Assembly: GCF_040892595.1 (NCBI RefSeq)
Contig: NZ_JBFRYB010000001.1
Span: 3,450,392-3,514,391 of the forward strand
Reading direction: 5' to 3'
Source of the DNA: Zhongshania sp. R06B22
GTDB lineage: Bacteria > Pseudomonadota > Gammaproteobacteria > Pseudomonadales > Spongiibacteraceae
DNA: 64,000 nt
Position numbers and translations under genes: made by a program
Notes under the pieces: generated by a model
What the model saw: the letters and a program-made list of their open reading frames with translations, nothing else
Told to the model about the DNA's origin: nothing
The model's database searches: none
Shown here: piece after piece, positions 36,014-45,764 of the stretch
Layout: each line of letters begins with the position of its first letter
Position numbering within the stretch: the first letter of the stretch is position 1

Positions 36014-37966
36014 TTATCGAAGAATTTTATACGCTAGCAATACATTGCCGGGCAGCTGCCCGAACATACTGTAGCCGGAGCTAACATAGAGCCAATCCCC
36101 CACAATAATCTGGCCGCCGACATCTATTGCGCCACCATGCCCGTCTATGCCATTGCTCGCAGAAATAGGCTGGGCGGTATTTCTTGACCACAGCAGCTCA
36201 CCATTAAAGCGATCAAAAGCCCGAATTTCACCATCTAGTCCTGCACTGAACACTAACTCGGCTGTCGCCGTTACCGCTGCCGAAAGACCGTAGTAAAAAC
36301 TGCAGCGATACAAATCGGTGAGATCTACTTTGCCCCCAGCGCGATTATTTTCTAAACCAACTAAGGGCCGTTTACTGTAATCAAAATCGCAATTACGGGT
36401 GGCCGTATACCGCCATAGCAACTCACCGCTATCACCATTTAGAGCGTATAAACCTGGTCGTGGTGTATACCCTGCTTGCTCTCGCTCAGGGTCGGACACC
36501 GGCACATACAAGCTATCACCGGCCAAGGCCATTCCCCAGTGAATACCGCCATTGCTGGTGCCCTGACTTAAACGCTGACGCCATAACACCCGGTTGGCAC
36601 CATCAGCGTCTGGGTCCAGCGCAAACACTTCACCGGATTTTTGGCCGGCGAATAGCACTTGCTTACCACTGCTTAATGTCGCCAAGATCACCGAGGCGCC
36701 AAAGTCGAAGTCCTCACCGGGATCACTCGGGCAATTGGCGCCACCGTTCAAGCAGCCGGCATTCCAAACATCGCCGCTGATGGCCTGAAACTTCCACACC
36801 ACTTCACCGCTGTCTAAATCTAAGGCAATGATGGCATCACTGGTGTCGGTCGCTGGTCGGGTGAGGTTTTCACCAGTGCCAACGTAGAGCCGGTTGCGCT
36901 TGGTATCAATGGTGGGGCTTGACCAAACTGCCGCACCCGACGGCCCATAGCGATCTTGGCCGGCGCGATTGCTTCCTTGCAGAGTAGCTTCATCGGTCGC
37001 ATGCCAGGTCCATACTTTATTGCCAGTCTCGGCATTTAAGGCCATAACACCGCCGTGAGACGTGCAACAAACATGACTTTCACTACCTGCAGCGGCAACT
37101 TCAAATAAGGATACCGGCACATATAATTTATTATTGTGAAAACTAATAGAACCGGAGATAAGCGAGAAATCATTTAGTCTTGCCGACTGCTGCCATACGA
37201 TATCTAAGGTATTGGGGTCCACTGCATAAATGGTGGCCAGCGAGTCTGCAAAAATGAGTAATTGTCTCGAGTCACCCAAGGTCGCCACGGTGATCGCAGA
37301 ACGTATGCCGCTAAGCATTTTCCGATGCGCGATAACGCAGCCGCTGCGGCGATCGAGCACAAACAACTTGCCCGCCTTATCGCCGATAAAAATCCGCTCG
37401 CCGATCACAGCCGGTTGCGAGCGCATATCACTGACGCGTGGAAAGGCAAAACTCCACGCTAGGCTTAAACTCCCGACGTTATCTTTACGTATCGCGGTTT
37501 GTTGATCTGAGACAAAACGACGATTCTCAAGCCCAACACCCCAGCTACCCACAACGGGGCTGCGACTGCGCGCTGGCTCGGGGTCACACATCGCACTAGC
37601 TAACCAGTCGTATTGGCCGCTGGCACTGCCCGCCAGATAGTGTGCAATCAAACCGCGCTGTTGTTTGCTGAGATGAGCAGCCATAGGCTGCATTTTGCCA
37701 AACTCTAAGGCAATCATCAGATCTTCTTTGGCTAGCAGTGATAAAGCCTGCCGTGTGGGTGAATTCATCGCAGGATTGTCGTGGCAGTCAGCACAGTGTT
37801 GATCAAACAAATACTCGCCGGCACGGGCCAAAGGAAGATGGTCGGCATTGCGCAGCACCCAGGCTTCGCCATGTTGCATAAGCCAAGCTTTTATCTCGTG
37901 ACGATTAAGCGCGCCAGCGATGACAAGCACCACCAGCATGACGCCAAGGACAAATCGTTTTTTCAT
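36014..37966 (-). CDS. PQQ-dependent dehydrogenase with N-terminal cytochrome c domain
   Basis: A 650-residue exported quinohaemoprotein. An N-terminal membrane or signal segment (FVLGVMLVVLVIAGAL) is followed by a cytochrome c domain with CADCH near residue 58 and a later Met ligand candidate in GKMQPMAAHL. The PQQ propeller follows, with the vicinal cysteine pair in HVCCTSHGG, ALNAETGNKVWTWHA, RYGPSGAAVWSSPTID and ALDLDSGEVVWKFQA. The domain order haem-then-propeller and the vicinal Cys resemble polyvinyl-alcohol dehydrogenase, rather than type II alcohol dehydrogenases, where haem is C-terminal. The substrate is unknown. It is first in a minus-strand operon with the TonB receptor, haem propeller and second PQQ enzyme. 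Confidence 0.87.
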   Translation of the reverse strand: MKKRFVLGVMLVVLVIAGALNRHEIKAWLMQHGEAWVLRNADHLPLARAGEYLFDQHCADCHDNPAMNSPTRQALSLLAKEDLMIALEFGKMQPMAAHLSKQQRGLIAHYLAGSASGQYDWLASAMCDPEPARSRSPVVGSWGVGLENRRFVSDQQTAIRKDNVGSLSLAWSFAFPRVSDMRSQPAVIGERIFIGDKAGKLFVLDRRSGCVIAHRKMLSGIRSAITVATLGDSRQLLIFADSLATIYAVDPNTLDIVWQQSARLNDFSLISGSISFHNNKLYVPVSLFEVAAAGSESHVCCTSHGGVMALNAETGNKVWTWHATDEATLQGSNRAGQDRYGPSGAAVWSSPTIDTKRNRLYVGTGENLTRPATDTSDAIIALDLDSGEVVWKFQAISGDVWNAGCLNGGANCPSDPGEDFDFGASVILATLSSGKQVLFAGQKSGEVFALDPDADGANRVLWRQRLSQGTSNGGIHWGMALAGDSLYVPVSDPEREQAGYTPRPGLYALNGDSGELLWRYTATRNCDFDYSKRPLVGLENNRAGGKVDLTDLYRCSFYYGLSAAVTATAELVFSAGLDGEIRAFDRFNGELLWSRNTAQPISASNGIDGHGGAIDVGGQIIVGDWLYVSSGYSMFGQLPGNVLLAYKILR

Positions 37967-38210
37967 TGCAGTCTCTTATTATTATTTGAGCAGCGCTGTC
38001 ACTAATCACTGATGGCGCGCAGCTTCCATATTTATCTTCTTCGCTTAAACTCGCACGGCCTATCAAGACCTAGGTATTGGGGTGATCCCTACCATCGCTG
38101 GCCATAATAGTAGCCAACCGCAGACTAACTCCATACTCCTAATGGCATTATGCATATCAACGCTCCCGAGAGCGACTGAAGGCTCCCGGCAGGCGGCGAT
38201 TGGCGGGGCC

Positions 38211-39488
38211 TCAGACTGTCAGCTCACTGAGCGCTTTATCGATGATAGCCAGACCTTCTTCTAGCACTTCGTCCTCAATGGTGACTGGCATCAAGAAGCG
38301 AATTGAATTTCCATGCATGCCGCAAGCCAGCAGTATCAGACCATTTTCCTTGGCCTTGGCGGTGATCGCTGCGGCCAGATCGGCACGAGGTTCACGGCTG
38401 GCTTTGTCGGTCACCAACTCGAATGCGGCCATCGCGCCAACGCTCCGCGAGTTATCGACAAACTCGAACTTTTCCTGCCAGATCGCGAATCGCGTGGCGA
38501 GCTTGTCACCAAGACGATTAGCCGCGCCCAGGATGTCCTCAGTCTCGAAGATGTCCATCACTGCCAGCACCGCGGCGCAGGACACGGGGCTACCGGTGTA
38601 GGTACCACCGAGTGAATTCGGCCCCGAGCTGTCCATTAGTTTGTCAGTACCCACTATCGCAGAAATAGGCATGCCATCACCCATACTCTTGGCCATAGTC
38701 ATCATATCGGGCTCGACGCCGCTGTGCTCAATCGCGAACATTTTGCCGCTGCGGCCAAAGCCACTCTGGACTTCATCAACAATCATTAGAATGCCGTGCT
38801 CATCGCAAATCTCACGAATGGCCTTGAGGAAGGCAGGCGAAGCAGCATAGAAACCACCCTCGCCCAGTATGGGCTCAATAAATATTGCAGCGGTGTTGGC
38901 AGGATCAGCGTCGGTACGCAGGGTCATTTGCAGCCCCCGCAATGCTTCTTCTTCACTCACCCCATGGTAGTCCACCGGATAAGGGGCGCGAAATACCGTG
39001 CCCGGCATGGGACCGAAATCACCCTGATAGGGCTTTACCTTGCCGTTCATCGCCATGGTCATAAAGGTACGGCCGTGATAGCCACCGTCAAAGCAAATAA
39101 TATTAGTTCGACCGGTTGCCGCCCGGGCAATTTTCACCGCATTTTCCAACGCTTCAGCACCAGAGTTGGCCAGCATGACCTTGGCATGACCGCGCACTGG
39201 GCTGATTTCGCTCAGCTTCTGCGCCACTCTAACGTAGCCCTCATAGGGCATAACGGTCTGACAGGTGTGCATAAGCTGGTCAAGCTGGGCTTTTACCGCA
39301 GCAACCACCTTGGGATGGCGATGACCGACGTTTAATACGCCAATACCCCCAGCAAAGTCGATCATTCGCTTGCCATCTGCGTCCCAGACTTCGGCATTGC
39401 TCGCGTAAGCGGCAAATTGTTCATTGGGGCTGGCCGCGCCAGCGGCTACATAACGTTCTTTTAATGCTTGCAGTTCTGAATTATTCAC
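38211..39488 (-). CDS. gabT: Class III aminotransferase, 4-aminobutyrate aminotransferase-like
   Basis: A PLP enzyme of 425 residues, most like GABA transaminase, which moves an omega-amino group to 2-oxoglutarate. Visible are DFAGGIGVLNVGHRHP, the NSGAEALENAVKIARAATGR block, FDGGYHGRT, the cofactor-binding IVDEVQSGFGRSG and the Schiff-base lysine in MTMAKSMGDGMPISA. The GGTYTGSPVSCAAVLA segment and the C-terminal end are intact. No succinate-semialdehyde dehydrogenase lies beside it, so related omega-amino acids are possible substrates. It lies 244 bases upstream of the PQQ/TonB operon on the same strand and probably has its own promoter. Confidence 0.85.
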   Translation of the reverse strand: MNNSELQALKERYVAAGAASPNEQFAAYASNAEVWDADGKRMIDFAGGIGVLNVGHRHPKVVAAVKAQLDQLMHTCQTVMPYEGYVRVAQKLSEISPVRGHAKVMLANSGAEALENAVKIARAATGRTNIICFDGGYHGRTFMTMAMNGKVKPYQGDFGPMPGTVFRAPYPVDYHGVSEEEALRGLQMTLRTDADPANTAAIFIEPILGEGGFYAASPAFLKAIREICDEHGILMIVDEVQSGFGRSGKMFAIEHSGVEPDMMTMAKSMGDGMPISAIVGTDKLMDSSGPNSLGGTYTGSPVSCAAVLAVMDIFETEDILGAANRLGDKLATRFAIWQEKFEFVDNSRSVGAMAAFELVTDKASREPRADLAAAITAKAKENGLILLACGMHGNSIRFLMPVTIEDEVLEEGLAIIDKALSELTV

Positions 39489-40087
39489 GTTTTCGTTTCC
39501 ATATATTGAAACTATTCGAGCGGGATCGAAGCCGATCCATCGGGGGATACGCCAGCCTAGCGCTGGACGCGGGTGACTCTAAACCAAACTTGTGTCTTAA
39601 AAAGACCGCAACAGTTAATATTCTGACAGACTGGCACAGAGCATGGCTCGCCAGAAGAAGGGGTTATCGCTAGTCGGCAATCGCCTTTTGAAAAGCTATG
39701 ATAAACGAAGCGAAGCCGAAGAACAAAATTTTAGCCTATCAAAAATTATGTAACCATAAAAAAATTACAAGAAGAAAGGTAGCCTGAAAATGCTTACCAA
39801 CTAAATGTAGACCCAGTATTTTACATTTACAAATATTATTCATTTTTCACTAAAAATAATAAAATCTAAAAATCAAATTCCTTCGTAAGACATGAGCTAA
39901 TGAAAAAAATAATCAAGCTTACAAACCTACACGCCATCCGTCTGAAACCAAAGAATCCGGGGAGACATACCGACTTGCCAAGTATATTTTTAGCCAATGT
40001 ATCTATGAATCTACGCAGTCTGGCCTTTTACTCACCGGCACTCTAAAATCAACTCACCCCCACCACAACGCGGCACGCCATTCCTCT
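39489..40087. other. AT-rich gene-free divergent gap
   Basis: These 599 bases separate the divergent aminotransferase and HDAC-like genes. The centre (about 39720-39920) is strongly AT-rich. A short GTCTT/AAGAC dyad lies near 39595. No frame with family resemblance was seen; both promoters are presumably here but no clear hexamers can be assigned. Confidence 0.45.
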
Positions 40088-40999
40088 ATGCTTCCCTTGG
40101 TTTATCACCAAAACTACTCATGTGACTTTGCGGAAGATCATCGCTTTGTGATGAGCAAGTTCCGTCGTCTGTATGACACACTACTAAAACGCGGTTTGAT
40201 TGACGCTAATCAAGCTAATGTCTTCACACCAGCCATGGGCAGCTTAGAAGACTATGCTATTGCACATAGCGCTAACTATTTACAAAATTTGCTGGGCAAC
40301 CACATTTGCCCAAAGGAGTGGCGACGCGTCGGCTTGCCCTGGAGCCAAGGTCTCGTTGATCGAACCTTGACCGCGCCCAACGGCACATTGTTAACCGCAC
40401 GTTTGGCATTGCAACATGGCATAGCCTGCCATTTAGCGGGTGGCACTCATCACGCTCATCGTGATTTTGGCAGCGGATTTTGCATGATCAACGATCTTGC
40501 TTACACGGCTCTTAAAATTCTTGAAACCAAGGAGCTTAGTCGTGTTCTCATATTCGATTGCGACGTGCATCAAGGTGATGGCAGCGCCACTATTCTTTCA
40601 GGCAAGCCCGGTGTGTTCACCTGCTCCATTCATTGTGAAAAGAATTTTCCATTTAGAAAAGCACAGAGTGATCTAGACGTAGGCTTAGCTTTTAATATGG
40701 AAGACGATGACTATATAGACATTGTAGATAGCACCCTGAAAAAGCTATTGCGTGAGTTTCAACCCGATCTTGTTCTTTACGACGCGGGCGTTGACGTTTG
40801 GGAACATGATGAGTTGGGCAAACTCAATATTAGCTGGAAAGGCATCGAAGACCGCGATCGCCTAGTGATTGAAACCTGCCTAAAGCAAGGCATTCCAATT
40901 GCTACCGTAATCGGTGGGGGCTACGACAAAGACCACGAGCGTCTGGCGCAGCGACACGCCATTGTGATTGAACAAGCGCATGCGCTTATTAATAAATAA
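40088..40999 (+). CDS. Histone deacetylase-like amidohydrolase
   Basis: A 303-residue enzyme of the arginase/deacetylase fold that removes acyl groups from amines, with targets in bacteria including acetylated polyamines and proteins. The zinc site and catalytic residues are intact: the His pair in GGTHHAHRDFGSGFC, FDCDVHQGDG (Asp and His ligands), YDAGVDVWEHDELG (Asp ligand) and the catalytic Tyr in VIGGGYDKD. It stands alone between an AT-rich gap and a metallophosphoesterase operon of opposite strand. The partner substrate is not indicated by neighbours. Confidence 0.88.
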   Translation: MLPLVYHQNYSCDFAEDHRFVMSKFRRLYDTLLKRGLIDANQANVFTPAMGSLEDYAIAHSANYLQNLLGNHICPKEWRRVGLPWSQGLVDRTLTAPNGTLLTARLALQHGIACHLAGGTHHAHRDFGSGFCMINDLAYTALKILETKELSRVLIFDCDVHQGDGSATILSGKPGVFTCSIHCEKNFPFRKAQSDLDVGLAFNMEDDDYIDIVDSTLKKLLREFQPDLVLYDAGVDVWEHDELGKLNISWKGIEDRDRLVIETCLKQGIPIATVIGGGYDKDHERLAQRHAIVIEQAHALINK

Positions 41000-41177
41000 T
41001 CGACACAATATATTCAGTATTTATTTCAGCCTTCCATTAATAGAAGCTCGACGCCACCCCAGGGAAGGTGGGGCTTGCCCGCCACATATCACTTCACTAA
41101 TTCCCGAGCCTCAGGCAAAGGTCCCAGCTGGGGCAGTTCCGCAACGAGTTGTTCTGTGCGCCGGTAAAGACGTGCAA

Positions 41178-41204
41178 CTACTTGCCGCCACAGGAGGCAA
41201 GTAG
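41178..41204. repeat. 9-bp inverted repeat between convergent genes
   Basis: CTACTTGCC (41178-41186) pairs exactly with GGCAAGTAG (41196-41204) around a 9-base loop. It lies between the convergent HDAC-like and metallophosphoesterase genes and may help terminate one or both, though no T-run follows directly. Confidence 0.4.
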
Positions 41205-41274
41205 CACCCCACATAAGATCAAACTTGTATTACGGTATTTCATTAAATATTCCAGCTGGATCAAGAGTAAAAAA

Positions 41275-43065
41275 TTAAAACTGCGGCATGGTGAAAATCA
41301 GTTCCACATTGCGATCCTCCGGACGGCCTTCCCGCTGTCCACCTTGGGTACACAGCGCGTCTAGATTTGCCTCGCTAATGGCCGCCTGCACTGCGGCCGG
41401 ATCGGTAAGATAAAGCGCGCAGCGGTCGTCCGCCGCCGCCAAACGTTGAGGATTTTCTAGACTGTGGCTTAACACCGGCCCGCGAATAGTGCCGCTGCCA
41501 TCGCCATTATCAAATACTTCAATCAGGCGCTGCTGTTGGGGGTGATCGATAAGTGAGGCGGTTTCAATTTGCCAAAAACCACCGCAGTGTTGGCCGTGGC
41601 AATCACTCACCGGCGTCGAAATTTCGCCATTGCTACCTACTCCATCGTCCACCGCAAAAGCGCGAACACGATGCACATGAGTGTGGCCTGCCACCCAAGC
41701 AATCATATTGGGCCAAGATGCCAATTCCGCATTCAATTCAACAGCACTCACTTCTAGCGTTAGTAAGTCCGCAAACATCCCGTACTCGGCAAACGTTAGA
41801 TCAGGATGATGAGAGAACACCATCACCAGCTGCTGCCTTGCATGGGCTGCAGCCAACTCAGTTTTTAACCAATCGAACTGCGCCCGGTCCAGACTGCCAT
41901 CTGAGAGTGCAAAGGGGTTGCGCAACATAGCGGTGGGAACACGTGGGTCACGACCATCGATAATAGTGTTGAGAACAATCATGCGAAAACGCTGCTCGCC
42001 AGCGTCAAAGGCGTAGTAGCCATCGTTGCGATCATCTTCATCCTCGAGACGCGCGGCATCGACAAGGCCGAAGCCGTGACCAAGAGGTTGCGACGAAGAC
42101 TTAAAAAATTCCTGAATAAAATCACGCTGGCCGAGCATATAACGACGACCGGTAAGCTGAGATACTTCGTTCAAGGGGACATCGGCGGCGACCGTGCCAC
42201 GGATATAACCATCGTGATTACCAAATGCCACAAACCACGGCATGGCGATGGCCTGATTAATACAACCCTCGGCACCGTCGTCACAGCGCAAAACCTCTGG
42301 CAAGCCCGCCGAGCGCGTCACCGTTTGTCGAGCCGGATCAACGGAGCCGTCAGCAGCGCGGCCACTAATAGCTGCTTGCTGGGTATTTTGTGCTTGCAGC
42401 ACTGTGCGCGTGGGTAAAAACTGATATGCCGGATCGTCAATATCCGGATCAATAGTTTGGGTATCAGCCGTGCCCCTACCGCTAAAGCGAGTACAGAACA
42501 GGTCGATCTGCTCGGCGGGAGCATCAGCGCCCAGGGCGAGTGTGCAGGCTTCTTCAAAGGCGCTCATCTGATCGACGCGGCCGTCAAGATTATCAATAAA
42601 GCGCCGGGTCTCTGCGACTGTCGTCAGATCCGCAGAATCACCGGTGACTATTGCGAATTCTGCTGGGTATTGGCTATGACAATTGTTCAGCGCCGAAATC
42701 AAATCGTTTAGTACTTCGTCTGAATATTCTTCCTGAAATCGCTGCGCGGACTCAAAGCTAGTGTAAAGCGGATCTAGCGCGCTGGCGCCGTTTAACAACT
42801 GACCGTCATCGTCAATAATGTGGTCGTCGGTCAGGTGCACAAATCGCAGTAATAAGGCCGCGCTTGCAGGTCGACTTCCCGCCGCCAGCTCATTGCGAGT
42901 CACAAAGGCCTCGTCGCTCATATTATCGCAGGCAGCTGGGCCAAGCTTCTGGCTCGACGCGACATCATTCTCCACTGCTCCGACCGTATTGCTTGAATCA
43001 GAGTTATTACAGGCAAGTAAGGTCAGCGTGCTGATCAATAGCAGGGCTTTGGAAATGTAATTCAT
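41275..43065 (-). CDS. Calcineurin-like metallophosphoesterase lipoprotein
   Basis: A 596-residue exported phosphoesterase. The N-terminus is a lipoprotein signal with lipobox LLAC (TLTLLACNNSDSS). Metal-site motifs are spread over the length: HLTDDHI, IVTGDSADLT, WFVAFGNHDG, VFSHHPDLT and GHTHVHRVR. Long insertions between motifs separate it from nucleotidases and fit the large TIGR03767-like exported phosphoesterases. The role is unknown; it may act on a phosphorylated compound taken up by the TonB receptor encoded upstream in the same direction, 134 bases away. Confidence 0.85.
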   Translation of the reverse strand: MNYISKALLLISTLTLLACNNSDSSNTVGAVENDVASSQKLGPAACDNMSDEAFVTRNELAAGSRPASAALLLRFVHLTDDHIIDDDGQLLNGASALDPLYTSFESAQRFQEEYSDEVLNDLISALNNCHSQYPAEFAIVTGDSADLTTVAETRRFIDNLDGRVDQMSAFEEACTLALGADAPAEQIDLFCTRFSGRGTADTQTIDPDIDDPAYQFLPTRTVLQAQNTQQAAISGRAADGSVDPARQTVTRSAGLPEVLRCDDGAEGCINQAIAMPWFVAFGNHDGYIRGTVAADVPLNEVSQLTGRRYMLGQRDFIQEFFKSSSQPLGHGFGLVDAARLEDEDDRNDGYYAFDAGEQRFRMIVLNTIIDGRDPRVPTAMLRNPFALSDGSLDRAQFDWLKTELAAAHARQQLVMVFSHHPDLTFAEYGMFADLLTLEVSAVELNAELASWPNMIAWVAGHTHVHRVRAFAVDDGVGSNGEISTPVSDCHGQHCGGFWQIETASLIDHPQQQRLIEVFDNGDGSGTIRGPVLSHSLENPQRLAAADDRCALYLTDPAAVQAAISEANLDALCTQGGQREGRPEDRNVELIFTMPQF

Positions 43066-43199
43066 TCTTATGTCCAGATGCGTATTATTGTTAGATGGCG
43101 CAGTAACGACACATGGTACATCTTACGTGACATAACACCTAACCATGCCCACTGTTACGCGCCCAACTTTGTTAAGCCTACAATGGCAGCCTGTGATCG

Positions 43200-45689
43200 C
43201 TAAAAGCGGTAACCCAGCTCCAGTTCATAGCTAGCCGCAGGATAGGCACCACCAAAGTGGGTACCGCGAAAGGCGGGTGCATCTTGTGCACCAGCCAAAG
43301 ACCCGCGATCAGTAACGTTGTCGCCAAACACCATCACATGCCAGCTATCATTCAATGACTTCAGTCCCAGTTGCACACCGTAGGTCGTCTCTGGCTGGCG
43401 AACGTCGATAGGGTCTAGGTCGGTGGCCAAGGCTACCTCGCTGGAATAGCTGGCGGTCATGCCGAAAACGCTGATAAACGGCAGCTCGAAAAGTTGCCCC
43501 TGATAGCCAGCGGTGAAGGTGGTTTTGACTTCGGGCACCAGACGTAAACGCTTGCCACTCAGGTCACATGACGGCGTATCCGTCACTTCTGCTCCGCAGG
43601 GTGCATTTTGAAATTGATCGTACTTAGCATCGGTAAACGCGCCATTAAGACCTAATAACACCCCCATTGGAGTAATGAGCATGGCCTCGTATTCCACACC
43701 TTGAATGCTAGCCGACGCCGCATTGCCCACCACATAACTTACACCGTTAAACGTGGCGACCTGCAGTCCGTCGAAATCAGTTAGAAAGGCAGACACATTA
43801 AAACGCGCAGCACCGCCCAGCCATTCAGACTTCAGACCTAGCTCGTAGGTCATGGCGTCCTCTTCATCAAACTCCAGCTGCTGATCATTGACGGGCTGGG
43901 CATTAAAGCCACCTGACTTGTAGCCCCGCGCTACAGTTAAGTAACTCATTACGTCGTCATTGAACACATACTGTAAAGCGGCCTTGGGAATAATATTAAA
44001 ATCATCGCGCTCACGATGCGCAGAGAACTGAGTGTCACCGGCAATAATAATTGGGAAGATCGCCGAGCCAGCAGGGTTAGGTCCGGGGCCATAATTTATT
44101 AAAGGAAAAGCTCCACCGCTGAGTACCGCATTACCCTCTTGGCCGCTGCGGTTATTAATCAAACGATGACTGACATCCAATACTTTTTCTTCGTAGTTAA
44201 AACGACTACCCAGGGTGACGGACAGCTGGTCGGTAAAATGCCAGGTCGCCTGACCGAATAAGGCGCCACTCTTGCTCATTTGCGCAAAACGCGTCAGCGA
44301 GCTTTCGACCACATTTGCTCCGCCCTCAAGACCGATCCGGGTTTGGATTTGCTGTGCGGCGAGCTGACCGCTGTTCGCGTCATCAAGCACTGCGTCCTGA
44401 CAGGCTTGGGGGTCATTGCTGGCCTGCAAGCACGCGATGCGCTCGCCCTCGCCGGTCACCAATAAAATTTCGCTCAATAGTAAAAAATCGGCGATGTCAT
44501 AGGTCGCCTGCAAATCGGTCTGCAAATAATACAAGCCGCCAACATATTCGAATTTACCCGGCGCCGAGGTGATGCGCAGCTCCTGGCTAAACTGCCGCAG
44601 ATCTTCATCATTATTGAGTACTAGAAAAGGGATAGGAGAGAAATCCGCATCAAAACTCAGGTCTTCATCCATCCAGGAATAATTACTGATACTGGTGACA
44701 ATACTGCCATTATCCAAAGACCAGTCAGCCTTTACAGTTGCGTCCCAGGTTTCTCTACTAGAGCTACCGGCGTGATCGAGCGCACTTTTTTCATCGAATG
44801 GGTTTTCATTTACCTGATCGTCAAACACCAGCATTGCTGCTCTGGCGCGCTCGCGCAGTGCGATAAGCTGGGTGCCGCCGCCGGCTTGATTTACCACCCC
44901 ACCACTCAGAGTAAAACCCAGGGTAAAGTCATCACTAACATCCCACATTACTCGCATTCGCGCAGACTGAGTATCGCGATTTTCTTCCTTAATATTTAAT
45001 GTGGTGTTATGGATAGAGCCGTCGCGCTGCTCATCAAGCAGAGCAATACGCCAACTTATCTTGTCATTTGCCAAGGGCCCCGTCGCGGCGACGCGAACCC
45101 GCCGTAAATCTCGATCGCCGAGCAAAACATCACCTTTAAGGCCAAACTCTTGCTCTGGCTGCGCGCTGCGAAAATGAATGGCGCCAGCCGAGGAGTTTTT
45201 GCCAAACAGCGTTCCCTGTGGCCCGCGCAACACTTCGATTGCGGCTAGATCAAGAAGTCCCTGAGTAATATACGACGCGCGCCCGTAGAACACCTCGTCA
45301 ATCAATATCGCCACTGATTGTTCAAAACCACGATTATAGCTAGAGCCAAGGCCACGCATATAAATGCTGGGAAAGGAGGGCACGGCTAGAATATCGAGGT
45401 TAGGCACGTAGTTGGCAACCTCGTTCATATCCCCCATATTTTTACCGACGATATCATCACCACCAATGGCGGTAACCGATAGCGGCACCGTTTGCATATT
45501 CTCTTCGCGCTTTTGCGCGACTACCACCACTTCCTCTAGCCTCAGGCGCGACTTTTCCGCTGCGCTAGCGTCGCTCGCGATGGAAAAAACACCCACAACA
45601 GCCAGTATAGGCATCGCCGCCAGTAAGGACCTAGAGCGCCACCGGCTGAGTAATTTTAATATCAGCATTCCCACAATGAGAAACAGCAT
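43200..45689 (-). CDS. TonB-dependent outer-membrane receptor
   Basis: An intact receptor of 829 residues. After a signal segment (AAMPILAVVGVFSIASDASA) comes the TonB-box-like RLEEVVVVAQKREENMQTVP, the plug with YMRGLGSSYNRGFEQSVAIL and VLRGPQGTLFGKNSSAG. A 22-strand-type barrel follows, with YLTVARGYKSGGFNAQP and ending in an aromatic residue (ELELGYRF). It belongs to the same subfamily as the frameshifted receptor at 33.6-36 kb. An AAAGG site fits the first ATG. It lies in a minus-strand operon behind a FadR-like regulator and a fatty-acid hydroxylase, so a hydrophobic or sterol-like ligand is plausible (inference). Confidence 0.92.
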   Translation of the reverse strand: MLFLIVGMLILKLLSRWRSRSLLAAMPILAVVGVFSIASDASAAEKSRLRLEEVVVVAQKREENMQTVPLSVTAIGGDDIVGKNMGDMNEVANYVPNLDILAVPSFPSIYMRGLGSSYNRGFEQSVAILIDEVFYGRASYITQGLLDLAAIEVLRGPQGTLFGKNSSAGAIHFRSAQPEQEFGLKGDVLLGDRDLRRVRVAATGPLANDKISWRIALLDEQRDGSIHNTTLNIKEENRDTQSARMRVMWDVSDDFTLGFTLSGGVVNQAGGGTQLIALRERARAAMLVFDDQVNENPFDEKSALDHAGSSSRETWDATVKADWSLDNGSIVTSISNYSWMDEDLSFDADFSPIPFLVLNNDEDLRQFSQELRITSAPGKFEYVGGLYYLQTDLQATYDIADFLLLSEILLVTGEGERIACLQASNDPQACQDAVLDDANSGQLAAQQIQTRIGLEGGANVVESSLTRFAQMSKSGALFGQATWHFTDQLSVTLGSRFNYEEKVLDVSHRLINNRSGQEGNAVLSGGAFPLINYGPGPNPAGSAIFPIIIAGDTQFSAHRERDDFNIIPKAALQYVFNDDVMSYLTVARGYKSGGFNAQPVNDQQLEFDEEDAMTYELGLKSEWLGGAARFNVSAFLTDFDGLQVATFNGVSYVVGNAASASIQGVEYEAMLITPMGVLLGLNGAFTDAKYDQFQNAPCGAEVTDTPSCDLSGKRLRLVPEVKTTFTAGYQGQLFELPFISVFGMTASYSSEVALATDLDPIDVRQPETTYGVQLGLKSLNDSWHVMVFGDNVTDRGSLAGAQDAPAFRGTHFGGAYPAASYELELGYRF

Positions 45690-45764
45690 ATGACAAACCT
45701 TTATTATTGTTATTTATATCGGCCAAAAAATGACGTCGATGTTTTTATTAAAAATACTTGCGAA

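Noticed and set aside
28776..37966. Lanthanide-dependent methanol dehydrogenase (XoxF) system
   Set aside because: The catalytic block reads HHDVWDYDTPAQP like the glucose dehydrogenase group, there is no xoxG/xoxJ, and the cytochrome domain order does not fit XoxF.
38796..39335. 179-codon plus-strand open frame
   Set aside because: Fully antisense to the aminotransferase with clear family motifs; no motif of its own.
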